DNA from: Muribaculaceae bacterium
GTDB lineage: Bacteria; Bacteroidota; Bacteroidia; Bacteroidales; Muribaculaceae
Length of the DNA: 64,000 bases
Assembly (NCBI GenBank): GCA_022510405.1
Contig: JAFLTP010000016.1
Span: forward strand, 1 to 64,000
Direction: 5' to 3'
A model generated the notes under the pieces. That model saw only the letters and a program-made list of their open reading frames with translations. It ran no database searches and was not told the DNA's origin. Position numbers and translations under genes: made by a program. Of this stretch, positions 46,878 to 56,700 are shown piece by piece; the first letter of the stretch is position 1; every line of letters starts with the position of its first letter.

Positions 46878-48572
46878 ATGCATTGGTTTATAGATCTCTT
46901 ATCCCCGGGTAACCTTTCTTTAGCAAGCACAGTCCTGCTTTATTCCTTCGTGATTTTCGCAGGTATCTTGTTGGGAAAGATAAAAGTTGGAGGCGTATCC
47001 CTCGGCGTGACCTTCGTTCTATTTGTCGGAATACTTTTAGGTCACTTTGGTTATGCCGTTGAACCCAACACCCTTCATTTTTTGAGGGAATTTGGCCTTA
47101 TTCTGTTTATATTCTCGATCGGTATGCAGGTCGGACCGAGTTTCTTTTCTTCTTTCAAGCAAGGAGGTGTGCAGATGAACGGGTTGGCAATGTTGGGAAT
47201 TGCACTTAATGTTGGCATCATGCTCACCATCTACTACCTTCAAGGAGGAGAAAACGGGCTGAGTTCCATAAGCGATATGGTGGGAGTGATGTGTGGAGCA
47301 ATCACCAATACTCCTTCTTTAGGTGCCGCTCAACAAACAGTATTGCAGGTTAATTCAAACGCATATGATGTCAGCGAGGCCATGTCAATGGGTTATGCTG
47401 CAGCCTATCCTCTCGGGGTGGTGGGTATAATTCTTACCATGATTGTCATCAAGGTGGCTTTCAAGGTAAATATTGACAAGGAGATTAAGGAAATCGAAGA
47501 TGAAAGGTCAGCCTCAGTGATGGCACCCGCCCGACTTACATTTAAGATAACAAATGAACTTGTCTCAGGTCTTTCAATGGTGAGACTGCATTCATTGATT
47601 CCCGGAGATTGGACATGTTCGAGAATCTTAAAACCAGATGGAAAGATAGTTATCCCTACCTCATCAGATGAAATAGAAATCGGAGATAAGATATTGATAA
47701 TCTGTGCCAAATCCGATGCTGAAAAATTCGCTCGTTTTTTAGGTCAGGAAGTGGATATGGATTGGCCTGCCGATGAAGGTCCTGTTGTTTCAAGAAGAAT
47801 TCTTGTGACACAAACCAAATATAACGGTGTCAAACTCGGTGAACTTCATCTTCATGCAGCCTATCAACTGAACATAACCCGTATCAATCGTTCCGGAGTA
47901 GACCTTCTGCCGAGTCCGAATCTTCGCCTGCAAATCGGTGACAGACTCACAGTGGTAGGGAATCTGGATCATATAGAAAGATTTGCAGCAAGGCTGGGCA
48001 ATTCCATGAAACGCCTTAATGAACCGAATCTTATCACTATGTTCATAGGCATCTTTCTGGGTATTCTTCTGGGAAGCCTTCCGGTGCAATTCCCGGGTAT
48101 GTCGGTGCCGATGAAATTGGGCCTCGCCGGTGGACCCTTGGTAGTGGCCATTCTGATCGGTGCATACGGACATAAATTCCATTTGGTGACATACACAAAT
48201 TCCGCAGCCAACCTTCTGCTTAGAGAAATCGGCATTTGTCTATTCCTCGCCTCCGTAGGAATTGCGGCCGGAAAAGATTTCTTTGCCACCGTATTCAACT
48301 TGAAAGGAGCCCTGTGGGTAGGTTACGGATTCTGCATCACTGTAATTCCTCTGGTTGTTATTGGCATCATAGCACGTGCCAAATTGAAGATGAATTATCT
48401 GTCGATAATGGGTATGATGAGCGGAAGTTACACTGATCCTCCGGCACTTGCATATGGCAACAAAGTTGCCAACAATGACGCGCCGGCAGTGGCATATTCA
48501 ACGGTTTATCCCCTCACAATGTTTGCTAGGGTTATAGTGGCGCAAATCATAGTGCTTTGTTTTCTTGAATAA
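46878..48572 (+). CDS. YidE/AspT-type transporter with two RCK_C domains
   Basis: 564 aa. N- and C-terminal membrane halves of about five helices each carry the duplicated YidE/YbjL motif (GVMCGAITNTPSLGAAQQ in the first; GMMSGSYTDPPALAYGNK in the second). Between them are two cytoplasmic RCK_C/TrkA_C domains (about 205-285 and 295-375). Characterised AspT exchanges aspartate for alanine; the substrate here cannot be read. Co-transcription with ddh is plausible, as no promoter is seen between them. Confidence 0.85.
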   Translation: MHWFIDLLSPGNLSLASTVLLYSFVIFAGILLGKIKVGGVSLGVTFVLFVGILLGHFGYAVEPNTLHFLREFGLILFIFSIGMQVGPSFFSSFKQGGVQMNGLAMLGIALNVGIMLTIYYLQGGENGLSSISDMVGVMCGAITNTPSLGAAQQTVLQVNSNAYDVSEAMSMGYAAAYPLGVVGIILTMIVIKVAFKVNIDKEIKEIEDERSASVMAPARLTFKITNELVSGLSMVRLHSLIPGDWTCSRILKPDGKIVIPTSSDEIEIGDKILIICAKSDAEKFARFLGQEVDMDWPADEGPVVSRRILVTQTKYNGVKLGELHLHAAYQLNITRINRSGVDLLPSPNLRLQIGDRLTVVGNLDHIERFAARLGNSMKRLNEPNLITMFIGIFLGILLGSLPVQFPGMSVPMKLGLAGGPLVVAILIGAYGHKFHLVTYTNSAANLLLREIGICLFLASVGIAAGKDFFATVFNLKGALWVGYGFCITVIPLVVIGIIARAKLKMNYLSIMGMMSGSYTDPPALAYGNKVANNDAPAVAYSTVYPLTMFARVIVAQIIVLCFLE

Positions 48573-48586
48573 TTTTTGTAACTTTG
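48557..48586 (+). promoter_or_regulatory. Promoter for rpmE2
   Basis: TTG (48557-48559), 19-bp spacer and TAACTTTG (48579-48586). Transcription would start near 48593, giving a leader of about 63 nt. The -33 core lies inside the end of the transporter gene. Confidence 0.7.
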
Positions 48587-48655
48587 CATGCCAAACAGAC
48601 GGGATCGCGACCTATCTAATCTAAAAAACTAAAACAAACAAAACTGCAGTTAATA

Positions 48656-48910
48656 ATGAAAGCTGATATCCATCCTAAAAATTACCGTGAGGTGGTTTTC
48701 AAAGACATGTCAAACGATGAAATTTTCATCACTCGTTCCACAGTCAACACACGTGAAACAATTGAAGTAGACGGCAAGGAATATCCCCTCGTAAAACTTG
48801 AAATCACATCATCTTCCCACCCGTTCTTCACAGGTAAGCAGAAACTTGTCGACACTGCCGGTCGTGTGGATAAATTCCGCAGTCGTTACGGTAACCGTAC
48901 AAAGAAATAA
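48656..48910 (+). CDS. rpmE2: 50S ribosomal protein L31, type B
   Basis: 84 aa. [17 protein letters not shown] and [30 protein letters not shown] are the L31 type B pattern. It lacks the CxxC zinc motif of type A, so it does not need zinc. It is a component of the large subunit near the central protuberance. A strong terminator follows. Confidence 0.96.
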   Translation: MKADIHPKNYREVVFKDMSNDEIFITRSTVNTRETIEVDGKEYPLVKLEITSSSHPFFTGKQKLVDTAGRVDKFRSRYGNRTKK

Positions 48911-48928
48911 AGAACCCCAATTCCATAC

Positions 48929-48958
48929 AAAAGACGGTCAAATCGGCCGTCTTTTTTA
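48929..48958 (+). terminator. Rho-independent terminator after rpmE2
   Basis: AAAAGACGG and CCGTCTTTT form a 9-bp stem around a short loop, followed by a T-rich tract (TTTTTTATTTTATTT). It separates the core genes from the biosynthetic operon that begins 39 nt later. Confidence 0.85.
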
Positions 48959-48981
48959 TTTTATTTACGGCAAAATGTTTT

Positions 48982-48989
48982 TATCTTTG
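48982..48989 (+). promoter_or_regulatory. -7 box of the NRPS operon
   Basis: TATCTTTG fits TAnnTTTG and ends 8 nt before the MATE ATG at 48998. With the usual 5-8 nt distance to the start site the mRNA would have almost no leader. No TTG is seen at the right distance; the upstream region is the T-tract of the rpmE2 terminator. Confidence 0.45.
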
Positions 48990-48997
48990 TAAACTAT

Positions 48998-50764
48998 ATG
49001 GCAAGCCGTAATCCTTATTTGGTGACACAAGCGTTGAAAACCTTCATGTGGGGTTCGATTCTTGCAGCCGTATCCTCTCAATTGGCCACAACCACAGACG
49101 CAATCGTGGTAAGTAACCTGATTGGTCCGGCAGCAATCTCAGCCATTAACCTTATGACTCCGGTACTCACTGTTTTTAGTTGCCTGATGATCCTTTTTGG
49201 CATTGGAGCAAGCATAATTGCTGCCAAAGCCATTGGAAGAAGGGATGAGAATTCGGCAAACGGAGTATTCACGGCCGCAATAATTAGTTCCGCAGGAAGC
49301 GGTGTATTACTGGCAATCCTCACTTTCTTGTTCAGTCCATTTATTGTTAGACTCCTTTCTGGAGGTAATGAGGAAATCTATCCTTTGGCTCTCAGTTACT
49401 TGCAGGTTATGTGTGTGGCCGTGCCATTCATGATGATGGCCGGTGTGATTGAAAATTTTGTAAAGATTGACGGAAGACCTCGGATAGTGATGACCGCAGT
49501 AATTATTGGCAGTTGTCTAAACCTTATTCTTGATATAGTATTTGTGAAATGGCTTCATATGGGCATAGCCGGTTCAGCATGGGCCACAGGGATAAATTAT
49601 CTTGTGGCTATCTTAGTCTGTTTCTGGCATTTCAGAAGTCCTTACAATTCTTTGAAATGGCATCCGGATTGGAAGATGATGAAGTCATATGTGAATCAAA
49701 GCGTATCCCAGGGTATGCCTATGAGCCTTAACACATTATTATTGGGTGGATGTATTTTGTTGATAAACTATATCGTGCTTTATGCTCAGGGAGCTGACGG
49801 CATATATTGTTGGTCGGTATGTCTGCAATTGTTTATGATTATGCAGATGGTGTTGACAGGAATCGGCTCGAGCATTTATTCCATAGGTGGTATACTTGTG
49901 GGAGAGCAAGATATGGAAGGACTTTCAATCCTTAACAGAAAGAGTGTTCTATACACTGTAGCTGCGCTAACAGTGGTGACAGTTGTCATTTTGATTTTTC
50001 CCGAATTTTTCGGAGAATTATTTGGAAGCAGGTCTGACAATCCGATTGAAATTCTGCCATATGCGTTAAGGGCATTCTCCATAATGTTAGTGCCTTATGT
50101 TGTAGTGGCTCTCCTACGTTCCACATATCAGATTTTAGGGAGGATAGGACTCAGTTTATTCTTGAGTATTTTTCAACTTGCCCTGATGGTGGGATTCGTG
50201 TTTGCATTTTCCTTTATAAGTCCATTTGTGATGTGGTGGGGATTTCCATCTTCATCAGTTGCTTTATTGATAGGTCTGTGTTTATATACGGTTTATTTGC
50301 ATTATAAATATAAAGACTTGCGCTATTTTACTCTTATTCCGAAAATGGAAGACTCGGAATCCATTTCGATATCTGTGAAAATGAATCCAGACAGCGTGAA
50401 CGAGGCAGATAAAAAAGTTTCTGAGTTTTTGAAACATCAATCGATTGACGATTTGACTAATTATAAAGTAAGATTAAATTGTGAAGAATTGATGCACAAT
50501 ATTTTGAATCACGCTGTGACTCGCAAAAAGGAAAAGCATTATTTCGACCTGAGTATCAGGATTCTTAAAGACTCTGTCAATGTTTTATTGAAAGATGACG
50601 GGCGCCCTTTCAACCCGATTTTGTCTTGCGACAAGATAGATTTGGAATCAGAATCCGTCGACCAATTAGGATTGAAACTTGTGAACTGCACAGCCGATTC
50701 CATCAATTATAAATACATGTACGACCAGAATGTCGTGACACTTAATTTTATCCGTCAACAATAA
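48998..50764 (+). CDS. MATE exporter fused to RsbW-like kinase (HATPase) domain
   Basis: 588 aa. Residues 1 to about 440 are a complete MATE-type antiporter of about 12 helices (NPYLVTQALKTFMWGSIL at the start; duplicated bundles such as AISAINLMTPVLTVFS). Residues about 455-588 are a cytoplasmic GHKL ATPase of the RsbW/SpoIIAB type, with N-box RLNCEELMHNILNHA near 493, G1 box LLKDDGRPFNP (Asp 533/534) and G2 box QLGLKLV. Such domains phosphorylate STAS proteins in partner switches; a STAS gene lies in the same operon. The ORF is continuous, so the fusion is not a sequencing join within the window. It is the first gene of the operon; the NRPS begins 16 nt after it. It likely exports the NRPS product, which is inferred from position. 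Confidence 0.88.
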   Translation: MASRNPYLVTQALKTFMWGSILAAVSSQLATTTDAIVVSNLIGPAAISAINLMTPVLTVFSCLMILFGIGASIIAAKAIGRRDENSANGVFTAAIISSAGSGVLLAILTFLFSPFIVRLLSGGNEEIYPLALSYLQVMCVAVPFMMMAGVIENFVKIDGRPRIVMTAVIIGSCLNLILDIVFVKWLHMGIAGSAWATGINYLVAILVCFWHFRSPYNSLKWHPDWKMMKSYVNQSVSQGMPMSLNTLLLGGCILLINYIVLYAQGADGIYCWSVCLQLFMIMQMVLTGIGSSIYSIGGILVGEQDMEGLSILNRKSVLYTVAALTVVTVVILIFPEFFGELFGSRSDNPIEILPYALRAFSIMLVPYVVVALLRSTYQILGRIGLSLFLSIFQLALMVGFVFAFSFISPFVMWWGFPSSSVALLIGLCLYTVYLHYKYKDLRYFTLIPKMEDSESISISVKMNPDSVNEADKKVSEFLKHQSIDDLTNYKVRLNCEELMHNILNHAVTRKKEKHYFDLSIRILKDSVNVLLKDDGRPFNPILSCDKIDLESESVDQLGLKLVNCTADSINYKYMYDQNVVTLNFIRQQ

Positions 50765-50780
50765 TAACCATTCTCATTAT

Positions 50781-53700
50781 ATGACCAACGCATTCCTCCA
50801 ACCCTTTTGGAACACTTTTGAAAAATACGGCGACAATATTGCCATAGTGGATAAACACGGAAGAAAGACTTCTTATAAGGAATTATATGACCTCATAAGA
50901 AGAGTGGCCTATTCATTGGATAAAATGAACCTACCTAAAAATTCATTTATCCCTATATATTTGCCAACTTCGATGGAATATATAGCAGCCATGATGGCAA
51001 TCTGGATGACCGGTCATACACCGGTTCCTATGGGTCATTCATATCCTGCTGAAAGAATTGAATTCATAAAACGACATAGTGAAGGTCCTATAGTGATCGA
51101 TGAAGAATTATTTGATAAGTTATCGTCCACCTCTGAAAAATATTCCAATCATCAGGAACATAGAATGGATGAAAATGCTTTGATGATCTACACAAGTGGG
51201 TCAACCGGAGAACCCAAGGGTATTGTACATACCTTTGAAAGCCTTCTTTTCGGAAATCTATATGGAATTAAATCACCGGTGGATCCATCCCAAAAATGGG
51301 GAGCCACTGCTCCTTTATATTTCATAGCGGGAGTCACTATAAATTTCAAAGTTTTAAGAGGCGGAGGTGAACTCCATCTATATGATGATGAGATAAGATT
51401 CGACCCTATAAAAATGGCTGAATATATTTCCGACAACGGTATCACCCATACCTTTATCAGTCCTTCGATGCTTGGGAATTTCAAGAATCATTCTAAGTCA
51501 TTAAAAACAGTCTATGCAGGAAGCGAGAAAGTTTCCAACCAAAGCAGTCGCGACGGTTACACTCTTTATAATATCTTTGGAATGAGTGAAATGGTTGGTG
51601 GAATTCAACCCTTCAGGGTAGACAAACCATATGATGCAACTCCTATCGGTTATCCGGATAAAGAATCCGGCTTTGATTTCAGGATTATTGACAACGAGGG
51701 CAATGATGTGCCCCAGGGCCAAGACGGTGAATTGATTGTTAAGGGACATTTTGCAAAAGAATATTATAAGGATCCCGAGAAGACGGCAAAATTGTATGAC
51801 AAGGATGGTTGGCTTCACACCGGAGATGTCATGCGACTCCTTCCCGATGGCGCATTGCAGTACGTAAATCGCAAAGACTGGATGGTGAAAATCAATGGCC
51901 AACGTGTGGAACCGGGTGAAGTTGAAGCCGTGATGAGGAAAGTTGACGGTGTAAAGGAAGCTATCGTTAAAGGTTTTAATTCCGATAATGGTAGTCAATT
52001 CATTTGTGGATATTTTATTGCAGATCAGGATTCAGAAATAACTCCCGAACAAATTAAGGAAGAGTTATTGAAAAAACTTCCTTCATATATGGTGCCTCGC
52101 CATATTGTTAAGATGGATAGATTTCCTTTACTTCCCAATGGTAAAGTGAACCGTAAAATATTGGAAGCACCGTCAGCCGATGATTTAAAGGTGGAATTTG
52201 TAGCGCCACGAAACAACACGGAAAAAGAACTTTGTGATGCTTTCGCAGAGGTGTTTAATCTTACACAGGTGGGTATCGAAGATGATTTCTTCTTGCTTGG
52301 TGGAGACAGCATCAAGGTGATGAAACTCCAGCAATTGTGTAAGAATCTTGACCTGACATCAAAACTGATTTACAAGGAACGAACACCTAAAAATATCGCA
52401 AAAGCACTAAGCCATAAAATATCTGAATCAGTGAAATATGACTTAGAAACTCCGGTTACCCTTACCCAGACTCAAGCCGGGATTTTTGCTGAATCAATGG
52501 CCCGTCTTGGGGAAGCTTCATACAATATTCCACAGTTATTTGAATTAGGAAAATCCGTTGACCTAAATAAACTTGTAAAGGCTATAGAAAAAGTTATTGA
52601 GGCACATCCTTTCTTGAAGGTAAAGATCCGAGAAGATAAGGAAGGAAATCCTATGTTGATACCTCAAGATTATAGATATGAACAAAGAATTAAAAAGATA
52701 TCCCAAAATGATTTTGACAATATGGTTAACAACCTTATCCAGCCATTCAATATCATTAAGGATCCTCTTTTCCGTATAGAACTTTTAGAGACAGATAAGA
52801 ATAAATACCTCTTTATGGATTTCCATCATATCATCTATGATGGCACATCCATGAAAATATTTCTTCAGGACTTGAACAAAGCATACTCGGGTGGTGAAAT
52901 TGAACCTGAATCTTTCAATGGGTTTGATATAGCTTTGGAAGAGGAAGGCTTAAGGAAAACTGAAGCCTATCAGGAAGCTAAAAATTGGTATGAAAAATCT
53001 TTCGGCAGCCTCGAAATCGACAGTATGCCTGTGCCTGACACACATGTAGATACTGTAGCTTTTCAATCTTATGACTATCCTTTGGAATTGAGCGTGGAGG
53101 CTATGAATAAGTATTGTGAGAAAACAGGGATATCTCCGAATATCTTAAATATTTCAGCATTCGGTAAACTCTTAGGTACTTTTGTCAATTCAAAGGAAGC
53201 TCTTTTTGCAACTATCTACAACGGACGAAACAGCGGCAAAGTGGAGAGAACCATCGACATGATGGTGAAAACCTTGCCGGTTTATTGCAAATGGGATTCT
53301 GATACAAAAATTGTAGAATATCTGAAATCTATGCAGCAACAGATTTTGGGCGCAATGAACAATGACATCTATTCTTTTGCGGAATTGGCTGCTGAAACAG
53401 GTATCAACAGCGATATTCTTTTTGCTTACCAGGGCGATTACCTATCAATAGACAATTTGCTTGATTTCCAGGTTAAGGAAATTCAACTCCAAAGAAACGC
53501 CACCGGCTCACCTCTCGACTTTCAAGTCTTCATCAAGGATGGGAAACTTATCCTTCATGCAGAATACATGAGCAACCGGTTTTCCCAGAAGTTTATCGAG
53601 GAAATGTGCCTAAGTTATTCCTCCATTATCAAATCAATGACTGAATATGATTTGATGAATGAAGTGGAATTGACTACAAAGGATCAGATTTTAGAACTTG

Positions 53701-56700
53701 ATAGTTTCAATAATACTGACGTTGCTTATGATAATTCGCAGACTGTAATAAGTCTTTTTGAAAAAGCGGCACTTTCCTATCCCGAAAATACAGCTGTGAT
53801 ATTTGAGAATAGGAAATATTCTTATAAACAAACCGATCAAATCACAGATAAGGTAGCAGCCGAAATTGAATGTCGAGGTCTTGGAGAAGGTGATGTAGTA
53901 AGCATTCTTATTCCTCGTAGCGAATGGATTGTTATGGCTTCTTTAGGAGCCTCAAAAACCGGTTGCACATACCAACCTCTTGATCATACATATCCGAAAG
54001 ACAGGTTAAACTTCATGGTGAAAGATTCAGGAGCCAAACTTTTAATTACCACCGAGTCTCTTAGAGAATCTTTGGATGAGTATGAAGGTGATGTTCTTTA
54101 CATTTCCGATATTGAAAAGAGCACAAAACAAAGAAGCCATACAGATAAAACGAAACCGGAGACTTTATTCACGCTTCTTTACACAAGCGGTTCCACCGGT
54201 GTACCCAAAGGAGTGAAACTTGACCATGCGAATCTTGTCTGCTTTATCGATTGGTACATAAAATATTATAACCTCAAAGCGGGCGATTGTGTTGGTGCAT
54301 ATGCATCCTATGGCTTTGATGCGAATATGATGGACATGTATCCGGCTCTTTGCAATGGTTCGGCTGTATGTATAGTGCCGGAAGATATACGTCTGGATAT
54401 GGAGAGACTTAATTCATATCTCATGGAAAATGGTGTCACCCATATGTTTATGACAACCCAGGTTGGTAGGCAATTCGCAAGTGATATTGAAAAGACATCT
54501 TTGCAGTATTTAAGCATGGGTGGAGAGAAATTGATTTCCTTCCCGGTTCCTGACAATTATAAAACTTATAATGTTTACGGACCGACAGAATGTACGATTT
54601 TCTCATCTATTTATCCTTTGAAGAAAGGTGAAACGGATATTCCAATCGGAAAGATACTCGACAATATGAAGGGTTATATTGTCAATGAAGAAGGGAAACG
54701 TGTTCCGGTTGGAGCCGTGGGAGAACTATGGATCGCAGGGCCACACGTTGCTGAGGGTTATTTGAATCGACCGGAAAAAACCGCTGAAGTATTCATTATG
54801 AATCCTTTTGACGAAGGAGATTATGTGAAAGTGTATCGCACAGGCGATATGGTGAGATATCGTGCCGATGGAAATATTGACTTCGTTGGAAGAAGTGACG
54901 GACAGGTCAAGATTCGTGGATTCCGAATCGAGCTTAGCGAGGTAGAGGCCGTAATAAGAGAGTTTGAGGGAATAAAAAATGCTACCGTAATGGCATACGA
55001 CCATCCTTCCGGAGGTAAATATATAGCGGCATATGTGGTTAGTGACAAACCTGTTGATGTTAATGCTTTGAATGATTTCATACGCGAAAGCAAACCTCCT
55101 TATATGGTGCCGGCTATAACCATGCAGATAGAAAGTATCCCTCTTAATCAGAATCATAAGGTGAATAAGAGAGCTCTTCCGGTACCTGAATTCAAGGTGG
55201 AGAAAGATTCAGCTGACAACAACCGTCCTTTAAATGTTCTTGAAAAAGAAATTCTTTCAATCGCAGAAAAAGTATTGGGAAATGAAGGATTAGGTGTTAC
55301 TACTCCATTTACCGATTATGGTCTCACTTCAATATTGAGCATCAAGCTTGCGTCACAACTTTATAAGAGATTTGAGATTGAAATTCCTTCCAAGTCACTT
55401 TTGAATGGAGGAAGCGTCGAATCGGTTGAAAATATCATACTCAATCAGTTGATTAACTGTGAAAAATCTGATGCGCCATCAATAAAAACCGAAGAGACTA
55501 AGATCACATCCTCTCCCCTCTCCTTCCCACAGACCGGGGTATATTTCGAATGTATGAAACGTCCTGCGGATGTGACGTACAATATTCCGGCAATGTTTAA
55601 ATTCGACAAGGGAGTGACGGTTGAAAAACTGGCCGAAGCTGTCATTTCTATTATAGGAGCACATCCTTTCTTGGCTTCCAAGTTCGAAAATACGGAAAAC
55701 GGAGTCATGCAAGTTCTTATTGAGGATCATAAACCGGAGGTCAAGATTTCACAAATGAACGAGGAGGAGCTTGATTCCTATAAAAATTCATTTGTAAAAC
55801 CTTTTCATCTTTCTAATGGTCCACTTTATAGAATTGAAATAGTAGATACCGGTGATAACAAATATCTTCTCACCGATTTCCATCATTTAGTGTTCGATGG
55901 GACCTCCCTGGATATCTTCCTGCATCAATTACAAGACTCATTGAATGGGAAGGTTCCTGAACCTGAAAATTACGACTATGCCAAATACGTGGCGGATGAG
56001 AAGGAATTTGAAAAATCTCAAAGCTTCGAAGAAAACAAACAATATTTTGCTGAACTTTTAAGCGAATTGGAGAATGTAAGCGAAATTCCTAATGACCTTA
56101 AAGGTAAGGAAGCAGAAGGAAAACTAAAGAATGTTGCTGAGCCTTTCGACCTGGATAAGGTTGAAAAATATGCAAAACAGCTCGGTGTGACACCGGCGTC
56201 CGTTATGTTGGCTTCAACTTTCTATACCGTTTCAAGATATGTCAACGATTCAAATGTTTATCTCTCCACAATAAGTAGCGGAAGAAGCGATGTAAGGACA
56301 GGCGAAACGTTCGGCATGTTTGTCAACACGCTGCCTCTTGCCTTTAAGATTGGGGATGAATCAACCGAGGAATTCATCAAAAGAAGTGCCGGTGTGTTCC
56401 AAGGAGTTCTTGAACATGAGAAATATCCATTTGCGAAGATTGCTGCAGATTATGGCTATAAACCTGAAATTGTATACGAATATCAGTTGGGAGTGATCGG
56501 TGAAAATGATTTTCCTGAACTCAAAGGAATGGAAAGTTTGGAACTTGATGTGGCCAAATTTAAAGTTTCGGTACATATTGAACTTGCTGATGGAAAACCT
56601 TCCGTTGTAGTATATTACAATGATGCTCTTTACAGTCAGAGACTTATGGAGGGAATGGCGAGAAGTATCGTGATTGTTACTGATAAACTTCTTCAAGAAC

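Noticed and set aside
55329-55331. Inactive second carrier domain in the NRPS
   Set aside because: Although the motif is non-standard, the attachment Ser1517 is present, so inactivity cannot be claimed.
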